A stretch of 20,541 nucleotides of DNA from Firmicutes bacterium UBA5388 (GCA_002409975.1 DHOO01000071.1:2891-23431), one strand, 5' to 3'. Positions 7,623 to 14,762 are shown, counted from the first letter of the stretch. Made by a program: numbers and translations. The notes: a model not told the origin generated them from the letters alone.

Positions 7623-8479
7623 GTGAAAGAAGGTAAACTGGCGGCGATCTTAGGACCCAGCGGTTCGGGGAAATCCACGTTGGTACGATCGATCGCCGGA
7701 TTTGTACGGCCTGAATCAGGGGAAATCTTCCTAGGTGACCGTAACATTACACATGAAAAACCGGAATTGAGAAATACTGCGATGGTATTTCAGAACTATG
7801 CTTTATGGCCGCATATGACTGTATATCAGAATATTGCTTACGGTTTAAAACTTCGGAAAAAATCTCAGGGGGAGATTGAGCAGAAGGTGCGGTGGGCGTT
7901 AGAACTTGTTGATCTTCCGGGGCTGGAGGAAAGATACCCTACCCAGATGTCTGGAGGGCAGCAACAGAGAGTGGCCTTGGCCAGAGCTTTGGTGGTGGAC
8001 CCGGAAATACTATTGTTGGATGAGCCGCTGTCCAATCTTGACGCCAAGATCAGATACAGGCTGCGTTTTGAGATTAAGAAACTCCAGAAACGTCTTAATA
8101 TTACAACCATCTATATCACCCACGACCAGGAAGAGGCGCTCAGTATCGCGGATCAAGTTATTCTCCTTAACGATGGATTGATTCAACAGGATGATACCCC
8201 GGAAGCGATCTACTCCCGCCCGAGGGTAAAAAAGTTAATGATAAAGTTAACATAATCTTGCGGGCCGATGAAGTAACTCCGGTAGTAAATGGCTTTACCG
8301 AGGACCAGCACTATCTAATTAAAGGACGGATCAATGAACAAATGTACTTAGGCTCTAAACGGAGATATGAAATTGAAACGGAAGAGGGGCATACATTACT
8401 GGTCGACTTTGAAGAAGAACTCCCGACTGGTAAGGATATAAAACTATCTGTGCATCGTGATAAGTTGTATATCTATTAA
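7623..8479 (+). pseudogene. PotA/MalK-type ABC ATPase pseudogene (truncated, internally deleted)
   Basis: The first part (7623-8255) matches the spermidine/sugar/iron importer ATPase family. It has Walker A GPSGSGKST, Q-loop VFQNYALWPHMT, signature MSGGQQQRVALARAL, Walker B ILLLDEPLSNLDAK and H-loop THDQEEAL. The first 28 or so residues, including the A-loop strand, are missing, and a stop codon lies at 7611-7613. After IYSRPR the frame runs into a stop at 8253-8255. A second frame, open by 8222 and clear from about 8243 (VNIILRADEVTPV) to 8479, encodes a C-terminal TOBE-like piece. Roughly 283 codons in two frames replace a usual length of about 350, so the link between ATPase and TOBE domains is deleted and out of frame. 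A repeat AAAGTTAA at 8231-8238 and 8243-8250 marks the joint. No permease or binding-protein gene remains nearby. Confidence 0.8.
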
Positions 8480-8560
8480 AACCGGACAGGTTCATCCCGG
8501 AATGTTGTCAGAAAAAGGAACTATGTTTTGTTTGCTGGAAAATGATCGATAATTAAAAAA

Positions 8561-8618
8561 GTACTGATGTACGTTTTAGGGTAGTCCTTCACCCCGACTG
8601 ATGGGAGTGGAGGGCTAC
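8561..8618 (+). terminator. Hairpin region, possible terminator in the gap before putP
   Basis: The 301-base gap 8480-8780 holds two inverted repeats and then the putP promoter. The first is tiny: GTAC at 8561-8564 and 8569-8572. The second is strong: 8581-8595 pairs with 8603-8618 (GTAGTCCTTCACCCC against GGGAGTGGAGGGCTAC, with G-U pairs and one bulge), followed by TTTATC. The T-tail is short, so it is a moderate terminator candidate for the decayed ABC region. I see nothing else in 8480-8700. Confidence 0.45.
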
Positions 8619-8721
8619 TTTATCGTAATCGTATTAATTTAAAACCGAAAATTTACGACAATAGTTAGTGTTCCTGTCGGAATTATTAGCAGATAGTTGA
8701 GATGAGCGGTGCCTGAAATCA

Positions 8722-8751
8722 TTGCAAAATAATACGACGAAATGGTATAAT
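8722..8751 (+). promoter_or_regulatory. SigA-type promoter of putP
   Basis: TTGCAA (8722-8727) and TATAAT (8746-8751) are separated by 18 bases. TGG directly before the -10 box makes it an extended -10 element. The start codon is 30 bases downstream of the -10 box, behind AGGAGG at 8771-8776. Confidence 0.7.
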
Positions 8752-8780
8752 TAACGGAAAGTTTCAAACAAGGAGGAGAC

Positions 8781-10265
8781 GTGTTGATTGAGGTTAACTT
8801 TAGCATCTTAATAACATTTATCTTATATTTAGCATTTATGGTTGCTATCGGCTTAATTTTTTACTCTAAAACTAATAATTTATCTGATTATATTTTAGGC
8901 GGTAGGCAATTAAATAAATGGGTAGTCGCTCTTAGCGCAGAAGCTTCTGATATGAGTGGATGGCTCTTATTGGGGTTGCCCGGTTTAGCGTATGTGGTCG
9001 GAGTGGAAGCAGCGTGGATCGCTCTTGGCTTAGCAGCGGGCACTTATTTAAACTGGAAATTTGTGGCGGCTCGACTTCGTAATTATACGCAGATCTCCGG
9101 GGATGCAATTACCTTATCCAACTATTTTGAAAACCGTTTCCGGGATAAAAGTAAGGCTTTACGCATGGTCTCAGCGTTATTTATTGTTATCTTTTTCCTG
9201 ATCTATACCGCATCTGGATTTGTCGCCAGTGGAAAATTATTTAGTACGGTTTTTGGGCTAACCTATTTTCAAGCGCTGCTGATTGGGGCTTTAGTAGTAG
9301 TCCTCTATACTTTCTTAGGGGGTTTTATGGCGGTTTGTTGGACCGACCTTTTTCAGGGACTATTAATGCTTTTTGCTATTATTGTCGTACCGATGGCAGG
9401 AATGAAAGCGGTAGGTGGATATGGCGCGCTGATTAGCGCCATAAAAGCCGCTAATCCGGAGAGGCTGAATCTATTTACGACCTTGGAAGGAACCCCCATT
9501 TCGGCGATGGTGGTTATTTCTTCCCTGGCATGGGGATTAGGTTATTTCGGGCAACCCCATATCCTGGTCAGATTTATGGCGATTAAATCTCCAGAACAGA
9601 TTAAGCCGGCGACCAGAATCGCGATGATTTGGGTCCTTCTTTCACTAATTGCCGCGGTGTCAGTGGGGGTGGTAGGAAGCGCATATTTACCCAATGCTTT
9701 GGAAGGCCCGGCGACAGAAACTATCTTTATGGTTATGGTTGATCGCTTATTTCATCCATTGATGGCAGGGCTATTGTTAGCAGCGATTTTAGCAGCGATT
9801 ATGAGTACGGCTGATTCTCAATTGTTAGTGACGGCTTCAGCTTTAGCTGAGGATTTTTATAAAGTGCTTTTTCGTAAAGAGGCTAGCGATAAAGAATTGG
9901 TGCGGGTAGGCCGCTTGGCGGTAGTGCTGGTCTCCGTTGTTGCTTTTATCATCGCTTTGGATCAAAATAGTTCAGTATTAGATTTGGTGGCTTATGCCTG
10001 GGCTGGATTCGGAGCTACTTTTGGTCCGATTATTCTCCTTTCACTCTTTTGGAAAAGGATGACCCGTAACGGAGCATTGGCCGGAATCGTGGCGGGTGGA
10101 GTCACTGCCTTGCTGTGGAAACAACTTCAAGGTGGCATCTTTGAACTTTATGAGATCGTACCAGGGTTTCTCTGTTCAGTTATTGCTATTGTACTCTTTA
10201 GTTTGCTGGATAAGAAACCGGCTGATGAAATTATTGAAGAATTTGATATGGTGAGCGGGAAATAG
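8781..10265 (+). CDS. putP: Sodium/proline symporter PutP
   Basis: A 494-residue member of the sodium:solute symporter (SSS) family. It takes up L-proline with Na+ across the cytoplasmic membrane. The family's diagnostic PutP stretches are present: AEASDMSGWLLLGLPG at about residues 53-68, GYFGQPHILVRFMAIKS near 255-271, and STADSQLLVTASALAEDFYK near 342-361. The last two cover the substrate-site and Na+-site helices. The many long hydrophobic segments fit the 13-helix LeuT-like topology. The length is normal for PutP. The GTG start at 8781 follows AGGAGG (8771-8776); TTG 8784 is an alternative. It is a single-gene unit with its own promoter and a strong terminator. Use of a related substrate such as pantothenate or glucose is unlikely given the PutP-specific motifs. 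Confidence 0.95.
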   Translation: MLIEVNFSILITFILYLAFMVAIGLIFYSKTNNLSDYILGGRQLNKWVVALSAEASDMSGWLLLGLPGLAYVVGVEAAWIALGLAAGTYLNWKFVAARLRNYTQISGDAITLSNYFENRFRDKSKALRMVSALFIVIFFLIYTASGFVASGKLFSTVFGLTYFQALLIGALVVVLYTFLGGFMAVCWTDLFQGLLMLFAIIVVPMAGMKAVGGYGALISAIKAANPERLNLFTTLEGTPISAMVVISSLAWGLGYFGQPHILVRFMAIKSPEQIKPATRIAMIWVLLSLIAAVSVGVVGSAYLPNALEGPATETIFMVMVDRLFHPLMAGLLLAAILAAIMSTADSQLLVTASALAEDFYKVLFRKEASDKELVRVGRLAVVLVSVVAFIIALDQNSSVLDLVAYAWAGFGATFGPIILLSLFWKRMTRNGALAGIVAGGVTALLWKQLQGGIFELYEIVPGFLCSVIAIVLFSLLDKKPADEIIEEFDMVSGK

Positions 10266-10309
10266 CTTTCTGCAAGGAAATGTTCTGTCTTGACCGCAAA
10301 TCAAGCTGT

Positions 10310-10348
10310 ATTATAAAAGACAGGTGGAAATCACCTGTCTTTTATAAT
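10310..10348. terminator. Strong Rho-independent terminator after putP
   Basis: A perfect 17-bp inverted repeat: the left arm 10310-10326 (ATTATAAAAGACAGGTG) pairs with 10332-10348 around the loop GAAAT. The A-rich base of the left arm and T-rich base of the right arm (TCTTTTATAATT) mean it could stop transcription from either side. Confidence 0.88.
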
Positions 10349-10540
10349 TGATAGCAATATATTTCTGTTCTCAAGAAAAATTTTACTTTTCGCTCCTTCT
10401 TCTTGTATCCAGTTCATTGGAAAATCGATCTAGCTTACCCTTTGCATAAAGGATGCGAAATGTGAGAAAGATCAATAGAAGGCGGCTTTTACAGACCTCC
10501 TTTTAAAATATGGTAATGGTAAATTTTATGAAAAGCTTCT
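10349..10540. other. Intergenic stretch without a convincing gene
   Basis: Between the putP terminator and the promoter of the next operon I see no gene I can name. On the minus strand a short open frame of about 38 codons ends at 10383-10385 (C-terminal reading YAKGKLDRFSNELDTRRRSE). A good AAAGGAGG-like site lies near its far end (10497-10504), but no ATG follows at the right distance. It may be a gene remnant. Confidence 0.3.
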
Positions 10541-10568
10541 TTGTTTTTTTCTTGGGATATGGTATTCT
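10541..10568 (+). promoter_or_regulatory. Probable promoter of the MNT-HEPN operon
   Basis: TTGTTT (10541-10546) and TATTCT (10563-10568) are 16 bases apart, with TGG before the -10 box (extended -10 form). The distance to ATG 10604 is 35 bases. The -35 box is imperfect. Confidence 0.5.
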
Positions 10569-10603
10569 TTAAATGAGGATAATGTAAAACGGGGGTGAAT
10601 CGG

Positions 10604-11002
10604 ATGAAAGATTACCAACCATATATCCAAGCATGGCAAGAACGTTTTAAACAAGATGTTATTTTGGCTGTTAAACGGAAAAGGGATGCCCAAATCGTTG
10701 CCGAACGGATGGTATCGATCCTCCTCCGTAAGTATAAAGTGAAAGAAGTTTACCTTTTTGGTTCAGTAATCATTCCCGATAAAGAGTTTTCAATTGGTTC
10801 TGATATCGATCTGGGGGTTTCTGGACTTTCTACTGAAGATTTTTATCAAGCTTGGAACGAGATTGAAACACTTTCTGAATTTGAAGTTGATCTGATCGAC
10901 TTAGACCATTGTAGTCCAGAATTTCGAATTAAGGTTTTATCGGAAGGGAGGCGTTATCAGACGGATGAAAAACCAATACTTTCGCTTGACGAAAGAAATT
11001 GA
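10604..11002 (+). CDS. MNT-domain nucleotidyltransferase antitoxin (MntA-like)
   Basis: A 132-residue small nucleotidyltransferase of the polymerase-beta fold. The active-site pattern is present: LFGS at residues 51-54, then SDIDLGV with Asp67 and Asp69, and a third candidate Asp96 in EVDLIDLD. Between GS and DxD there are 12 residues, slightly more than the 10 usual in MntA. In the described MntA-HepT systems this enzyme adds AMP units to the HEPN toxin and silences it. ATG 10604 is well spaced from GGGGGTGA (10591-10598); GTG 10595 is in frame three codons earlier. The next gene begins 38 bases before this one ends, so the two are translationally coupled, antitoxin first. A housekeeping nucleotidyltransferase is unlikely at this size and with this partner. 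Confidence 0.85.
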   Translation: MKDYQPYIQAWQERFKQDVILAVKRKRDAQIVAERMVSILLRKYKVKEVYLFGSVIIPDKEFSIGSDIDLGVSGLSTEDFYQAWNEIETLSEFEVDLIDLDHCSPEFRIKVLSEGRRYQTDEKPILSLDERN

Positions 11003-11447
11003 GTTTGAAATTTCTGAATTGGAAAAGCTCGTTATTGAGGTTTCAGAGTTAAGCTTTCGTTTTAGTAATGGTGTTCCTAACTCTTTGGAGATAAGGGGAC
11101 TTGGCGCCATATTACACGACTTTTATAATGGAATCGAAAATATTTGCTCAAGGATTGCCAACGAGATTGATGGTGGTCTTCCCAAAGGTAATGGTTGGCA
11201 TCGGCGAGTTTTAGAGAGTATGTCTTTAGATCTGTCTGGTGTGCGCCCTGCTCTCTTTTCTATGGGCACGGTAAAGAGTTTGGATGAATACCGGAGATTT
11301 CGTCACATTTTTCGGCATATGTACGGCTCTCACCTAGATTGGGTAAGAATTAAACCACTCTTACATAAGTTGGCTTTAGTTTTTAGTGAAGTCAAAAAAG
11401 AAACATTTGAATTTACAATATTCCTAAAAGAGCTTTCTGGTTTATAG
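10965..11447 (+). CDS. HEPN-domain ribonuclease toxin (HepT-like)
   Basis: A 160-residue, mostly helical protein. Near its C-terminal third lies R113-H-I-F-R-H118-M-Y120, an exact R-X4-H-X-Y motif. In HepT toxins Arg and His form the RNase active site, and the Tyr is the residue AMPylated by the MNT partner. An earlier stretch, HDFYNGIENICSRIANEIDG at 51-70, resembles the helix found in HepT-like families. It follows and overlaps the nucleotidyltransferase gene, the normal arrangement for MNT-HEPN pairs. No separate strong ribosome binding site is needed, but GGAAGGGAGG (10942-10951) precedes ATG 10965. Expected role: an RNA-cleaving toxin in a type VII toxin-antitoxin system, possibly in phage defence. 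The motif is clear, activity is inferred. Confidence 0.82.
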   Translation: MKNQYFRLTKEIEFEISELEKLVIEVSELSFRFSNGVPNSLEIRGLGAILHDFYNGIENICSRIANEIDGGLPKGNGWHRRVLESMSLDLSGVRPALFSMGTVKSLDEYRRFRHIFRHMYGSHLDWVRIKPLLHKLALVFSEVKKETFEFTIFLKELSGL

Positions 11448-11509
11448 AAATTCTGCTCGACCAATTTTTGAGAATGTAAAAGGGAGAACAAAGGGAACAG
11501 TTCTGATGG

Positions 11510-11551
11510 ACACCTCTATTTGGAGTGGAGTTCTACTTCGAAGGGAGGTGT
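11510..11551 (+). terminator. Terminator-like hairpin after the MNT-HEPN operon
   Basis: ACACCTC (11510-11516) pairs with GAGGTGT (11545-11551), followed by TTTATT. The 28-base interior is large and contains a small CTTCGAAG palindrome. The stretch just upstream (GAACAGTTC, 11495-11503) is also self-complementary, so a more elaborate RNA fold is possible. Confidence 0.4.
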
Positions 11552-11648
11552 TTTATTAAATAATAAAACCCTGTGCTATGACTAAGAAAAGAGCAGAGAC
11601 TATACCAAGAACTCACTTTTCGTACTTTTTAGCTAGAATTAGTTTCTA

Positions 11649-11678
11649 TTAACTAGCTGCTCAATAGAGCCTAGTTAA
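11649..11678. repeat. Inverted repeat / hairpin upstream of a decayed regulator gene
   Basis: TTAACTAG (11649-11656) pairs perfectly with CTAGTTAA (11671-11678). Inside it GCTC (11659-11662) pairs with GAGC (11667-11670) around AATA, with only CT as a bulge. No T-tract follows on either strand, so it is not a normal terminator. It could be a relic operator or a small mobile-element end. Confidence 0.5.
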
Positions 11679-11700
11679 ATATAAGAGACGCAAAATGTAA

Positions 11701-11941
11701 GCAAGAAAATCACGGAGGGCCTTGAGAGCACATCGGGACAAGCTTCTTGATAAAAAAAGACAGTTAGAAGTATTTACTATCTTGGGGTAGTTATAACAAA
11801 CAAGCCCATGCCGGACTGGCTCAAATGTACGTGGATGATCCAAGATTTGCAGCCTATTATGACCAAGCGCAACCAGGGGCGGCAGTATTTCTTAGAGATG
11901 CGATTTTAGTTTATACTGGTAATTGTGGTAGAAAATTGTGA
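11701..11941 (+). pseudogene. Remnant of a TipA-type MerR transcriptional regulator
   Basis: Two pieces in different frames. The first (11701-11790) reads ALRAHRDKLLDKKRQLE, the charged coiled-coil linker typical of MerR regulators. The second (about 11768-11941) reads HAGLAQMYVDDPRFAAYY and then PGAAVFLRDAI, the C-terminal part of the TipAS ligand-binding domain, ending in a stop at 11939-11941. The DNA-binding HTH region and about 80 residues between the linker and this end are missing, and the pieces are out of frame by one. TipA-type proteins sense peptide antibiotics or other ligands and switch on efflux genes. This copy cannot work. I see no HTH coding in 11552-11700. Confidence 0.75.
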
Positions 11942-12186
11942 ACAAACTGATAGGAGAAAGCCTATAATTCTGATGCTAAAGGGTTATTCCTATTCACAAA
12001 GCATTTGGCAGTCGCAAACCTCTTTGGAAGGAACAGTACATAGAATGTAATCTAATTGAAACCGTCGTTCGAGGCCGGACGGGTTAATTTGGGGATATAT
12101 TTTGTTAGTATCCATGGTGTATAATGGAATTATTAATGAACTAGAGAGAATACTTAGACACAGTACTACTATTTGGGAGGTTCGGG
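11942..12186 (+). promoter_or_regulatory. Gap upstream of the secreted-protein cluster; TATAAT box at 12120-12125
   Basis: No gene is seen here. A perfect TATAAT lies at 12120-12125, 61 bases before ATG 12187, but no good -35 box stands 16-18 bases ahead of it. Another TATAAT at 11963-11968 also lacks a partner. A small ATAGG/CCTAT hairpin lies at 11950-11965. The proximal box is the more likely start of transcription for 12187. Confidence 0.35.
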
Positions 12187-12663
12187 ATGAAAAGATTCGT
12201 TTTATACTCTTTAATCTTACCGCTACTAATTGCCACCGGGGGTTGGCGGGCGTTCGCGGCTGATTTTCCAAAAGACGCCCATATATTACCGGAGAGCTTC
12301 TTAAACCTATACTGGGTTGACAAATCCTTATCTGTGGGGATTAAACAAAGCATCCTCAAACCGGTATACGTTACTGCTAATCTTGAGTTTGATCAGCCAA
12401 ACACAGACGTGCTCCTTCGATTGGGGGCAGCCTATGTGCTTCCAAAAGAACTGGTTTTTCTTCGAATAAAAGGGGAGAAGGTGATCTCCTTCAACCTCTA
12501 CTTCTATGGTGGAGGGGGATGGCAGTTTTCTCGGAATGAAGGTTATCATTATCCTTACCTCTTAATTGGAACAAATTATCTTTTCCTGTTTGCTGAATCA
12601 GTATATCCGCTGACCTATGAGATAGAACCGGAGTTTCGGTCCGGGTTTAGTTTTAAATTTTAA
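12187..12663 (+). CDS. Small secreted barrel-like protein with C-terminal YGGGG module (copy 1)
   Basis: A 158-residue protein I cannot assign to a named family. It has a signal peptide at about 1-24 (MKRF, hydrophobic core, cleavage near WRAFA-ADF). The rest is beta-rich with alternating hydrophobic residues and ends in GFSFKF, a terminal Phe as in outer-membrane barrels. The landmark stretches are FYGGGGWQFSRNEGYHYPY at about 109-127 and LFLFAESVYPLTYEIEPE at about 133-150. The same module ends the proteins at 12804 and 14213. ATG 12187 follows GGGAGGTTCGGG (12173-12184). At about 130 mature residues it could form a small 8-strand barrel in the outer membrane. It is probably functionally tied to its two neighbours. 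Confidence 0.72.
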   Translation: MKRFVLYSLILPLLIATGGWRAFAADFPKDAHILPESFLNLYWVDKSLSVGIKQSILKPVYVTANLEFDQPNTDVLLRLGAAYVLPKELVFLRIKGEKVISFNLYFYGGGGWQFSRNEGYHYPYLLIGTNYLFLFAESVYPLTYEIEPEFRSGFSFKF

Positions 12664-12756
12664 CCACCCACTCACCCTGGATTCATCAAATAGAGAACTT
12701 GGAATGGTTGAGTTTAATTCTAATCCTAACCGCCACTAACCCGGGTGGGACTTGTT

Positions 12757-12775
12757 ATCTTATTCATGATAAGAT
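12757..12775. promoter_or_regulatory. Inverted repeat upstream of the DUF4097-like gene
   Basis: ATCTTAT (12757-12763) and ATAAGAT (12769-12775) form a perfect 7-bp inverted repeat with a 5-base centre, ending 15 bases before the ribosome binding site at 12791-12796. The position suits an operator or an mRNA hairpin. No clear -35/-10 pair is visible in the 140-base gap. Confidence 0.35.
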
Positions 12776-12803
12776 GGTCAACCAACTTTAAGGAGGAAAA
12801 AAG

Positions 12804-14201
12804 ATGCGTATGCGACATATCTCTCCCCGCGTCTTGGTCGGAGCGCTATGCCTGTTTTTGTTACATATAATATCCCCGCAAGTTGCGGTTCTGGCGGCTG
12901 CGGATTATTACCATACTATGGAGTCTTTTCGAGTCACACCGGGAGCTTCAGTAGAGGTGGAAGTCGCCTTTCATGAAGTGGAGGTGATCCTAACCTCTAA
13001 TCCCAGTATTGAGGTTGAAGTAAATATGCAAGTCACAGCCTCTTCAGAGCAAGACGTAGAGCGACTGATGAACGAGTATAAACCGGGCTTCACCGCAGAA
13101 GATAATTTACTGCGCATCCGTTCACTCCCCGATGGTTTATTCAATTACTCCTGGTATCAAAGTCTCTCCGGCCAAATAAAGATTGCCGTCCCGGCCCAGA
13201 CCGACTTAAAGATTAAAACCGCCTCCGGAGACTGCGTCTTCAGAGGTGATTTTGGTGAATCCTCCATCATCGCTGCCACCGCCTCAGGGAATATTTCGTT
13301 CATCGGAGAGGCGGAAAGATTTACGGCCCATACCGCTTCCGGAGAGATCGAGGCTGAGTTTAAGACTCCGGTGGCTTCGGTAGAAGCCCGCTCCTCTTCC
13401 GGCGACATCTGGATCAGCGGTCCGGTAAAGAAAGCCGAACTCCATAGCGCTTCCGGCGCGATTAACATTAGTGGCTTAAGTGGAGAGATCAACGTCTCCA
13501 ATGTCTCCGGCGATCTGAACGCCTACTGGGAAACTATCTCCGATAAGATTAACATTGTAGCCGAGACAGTCTCCGGGGATCTCCGGTTCTGCTTCCCGGA
13601 AGGGACGACGGTCTCAGGTGAGATCAAGAGCAATACCGGACGAATTAATTCTGAGTTTCCGGGAAGATTCTCCGGTCGTTCAAACTCGCTCTTTATTCTT
13701 GATGGAGGAGTTGACGCTCTTCAGATCTCAGCCTCCACGGTTAGTGGTTCAATTGAGCTGACATCCGGGGAGTATCCCTTTCTTCCTAAGATCGGGACGA
13801 TCAAAACGATGAATCCACCTTGGCATGATGTATCCTTTGATTTTTTTACTGAAGACTCTTCGCCCGTGGTCATCTTGAACCTATACCATTACGAAAGCAT
13901 GGTGACTCCGGGCTTAAAATATCGACTGAGAGACCATTTTTATGCTACAGGAAATGTCGAATACTCCTACCGGGAAAGAGATGTAAGGATGCAGATCGGG
14001 GCGGTTTACTTCCTTCCCTATGACTTTCTTCTCTTTTCGTTTTACGGGGGAGGCGGCGCTCAATTCTCCAATAATAAAGGTTATCAATATCCCTATATTA
14101 TGATGGGGACCGATTTTCTTTTTTTCTTCGCTGAACTCATCTATCCCTGGGAAATAAACACTTCTCCTCGCTCTCGTTTTGGTTTTAGTATCAACTTTTA
14201 A
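12804..14201 (+). CDS. Secreted DUF4097-type repeat protein fused to a YGGGG barrel-like module
   Basis: A 465-residue secreted protein with three parts. The signal peptide is at about 1-33. The middle, about 40-335, carries nine short [T/S/V]-[A/S]-S-G-type turns, each followed by an acidic or polar residue and a hydrophobic strand (TASGNISFIG, SSSGDIWISG, SASGAINISG, VSGDLRF and so on). This is the pattern of DUF4097/DUF4098 adhesin-like beta-helix domains. Residues from about 354 to the end form the module shared with 12187 and 14213: FYGGGGAQFSNNKGYQYPY, then FAELIYPWEI, then the terminal SRFGFSINF. ATG 12804 follows AGGAGG at 12791-12796. Codons are richer in C-ending forms (ATC, CTC, TCC) than in the gene upstream. 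A surface beta-helix anchored by its own small outer-membrane barrel is the natural reading, but this fusion is not one I recognise. Confidence 0.78.
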   Translation: MRMRHISPRVLVGALCLFLLHIISPQVAVLAAADYYHTMESFRVTPGASVEVEVAFHEVEVILTSNPSIEVEVNMQVTASSEQDVERLMNEYKPGFTAEDNLLRIRSLPDGLFNYSWYQSLSGQIKIAVPAQTDLKIKTASGDCVFRGDFGESSIIAATASGNISFIGEAERFTAHTASGEIEAEFKTPVASVEARSSSGDIWISGPVKKAELHSASGAINISGLSGEINVSNVSGDLNAYWETISDKINIVAETVSGDLRFCFPEGTTVSGEIKSNTGRINSEFPGRFSGRSNSLFILDGGVDALQISASTVSGSIELTSGEYPFLPKIGTIKTMNPPWHDVSFDFFTEDSSPVVILNLYHYESMVTPGLKYRLRDHFYATGNVEYSYRERDVRMQIGAVYFLPYDFLLFSFYGGGGAQFSNNKGYQYPYIMMGTDFLFFFAELIYPWEINTSPRSRFGFSINF

Positions 14202-14212
14202 GGAGGAAGGAT

Positions 14213-14656
14213 ATGAAAAAGAGTTACCGGCTCAGCATGGTATTATTAGTGGCGCTCCTCCTAATCGGAGGCACACCGCTTCTCGCTTCCGCAGCAACCG
14301 GGCAAAAAAAAGCTTCACCCAACGGTTTTCTACAACTATATGAGACTGAAGCGAATCTCTCCTGTGCTTTAAAATTCCGTCTGTGGAGTAGTCTCTACGC
14401 AGGGACGAATATAGAGTATTACTCCTCCGCTCAAGACATGAAGCTTCATCTCGGGGCGGTATGGCTCTTACCCCATGAGTTCTTGTTCTTCAGGTTTTAT
14501 GGAGGTGGCGGTTATCAGTATTCTCGTCGAAACGGCACGGATTTCTCCTATCTGGTCTTAGGTAGTCATTTCCTGTTTTTATTCTCTGAGGTTCTGTATC
14601 CATGGGAAATAGAGACCGAACCCTTAATGCGATTTGGCTTCAGCTTTAAATATTAG
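14213..14656 (+). CDS. Small secreted barrel-like protein with C-terminal YGGGG module (copy 3)
   Basis: A 147-residue protein of no named family. The signal peptide is at about 1-27 (ends LLASA-ATG). The mature part is nearly all the shared module: FLQLYETEANLS near 41, FYGGGGYQYSRRNG at about 99-112, LFLFSEVLYPWEIETEP, and the end MRFGFSFKY. The last residue is Tyr rather than Phe, still acceptable for an outer-membrane beta-signal. ATG 14213 is 11 bases after the previous stop, behind AAGGAGGAAGG (14200-14210), so it is co-translated with the DUF4097-like gene. Aligned with its neighbours it is closest in layout to 12187. Function unknown. Confidence 0.72.
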   Translation: MKKSYRLSMVLLVALLLIGGTPLLASAATGQKKASPNGFLQLYETEANLSCALKFRLWSSLYAGTNIEYYSSAQDMKLHLGAVWLLPHEFLFFRFYGGGGYQYSRRNGTDFSYLVLGSHFLFLFSEVLYPWEIETEPLMRFGFSFKY

Positions 14657-14685
14657 CAAATACCTGCTGATGTTCCCGAGGTTCT

Positions 14686-14704
14686 GACGGTCTCGGAAAC
14701 CGTC
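14686..14704 (+). terminator. Hairpin after the secreted-protein cluster
   Basis: GACGGT (14686-14691) pairs with ACCGTC (14699-14704), followed by TTCCTCC. CCGAG (14676-14680) can pair alternatively with CTCGG (14692-14696), so two mutually exclusive folds exist. The U-tract is poor, making it a weak terminator candidate. Confidence 0.4.
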
Positions 14705-14762
14705 TTCCTCCATATATATACAGAAGCGCAAAAATCTTGTTATGGCGGACTAATCTTTTATA

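Noticed and set aside
7906..8181. Overlapping frames within the PotA/MalK-like pseudogene
   Set aside because: They are out of frame with the clear ATPase motifs.
11480..11560. T-box or other known riboswitch
   Set aside because: The region is structured but has no T-box consensus (AGGGTGG-type), lies after a stop codon and is not followed by an intact gene.
11661..11843. Minus-strand frame of 60 codons over the decayed regulator
   Set aside because: The plus strand here carries recognisable TipA-type pieces; the minus frame has no ribosome binding site.
11936..11968. Promoter TTGTGA ... TATAAT
   Set aside because: The spacer is 21 bases, too long for a SigA promoter, and no gene starts at a suitable distance.
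13157..13501. Minus-strand frame of 114 codons inside the DUF4097-like gene
   Set aside because: It arises from the regular repeat coding on the plus strand and shows no independent start site or family resemblance.
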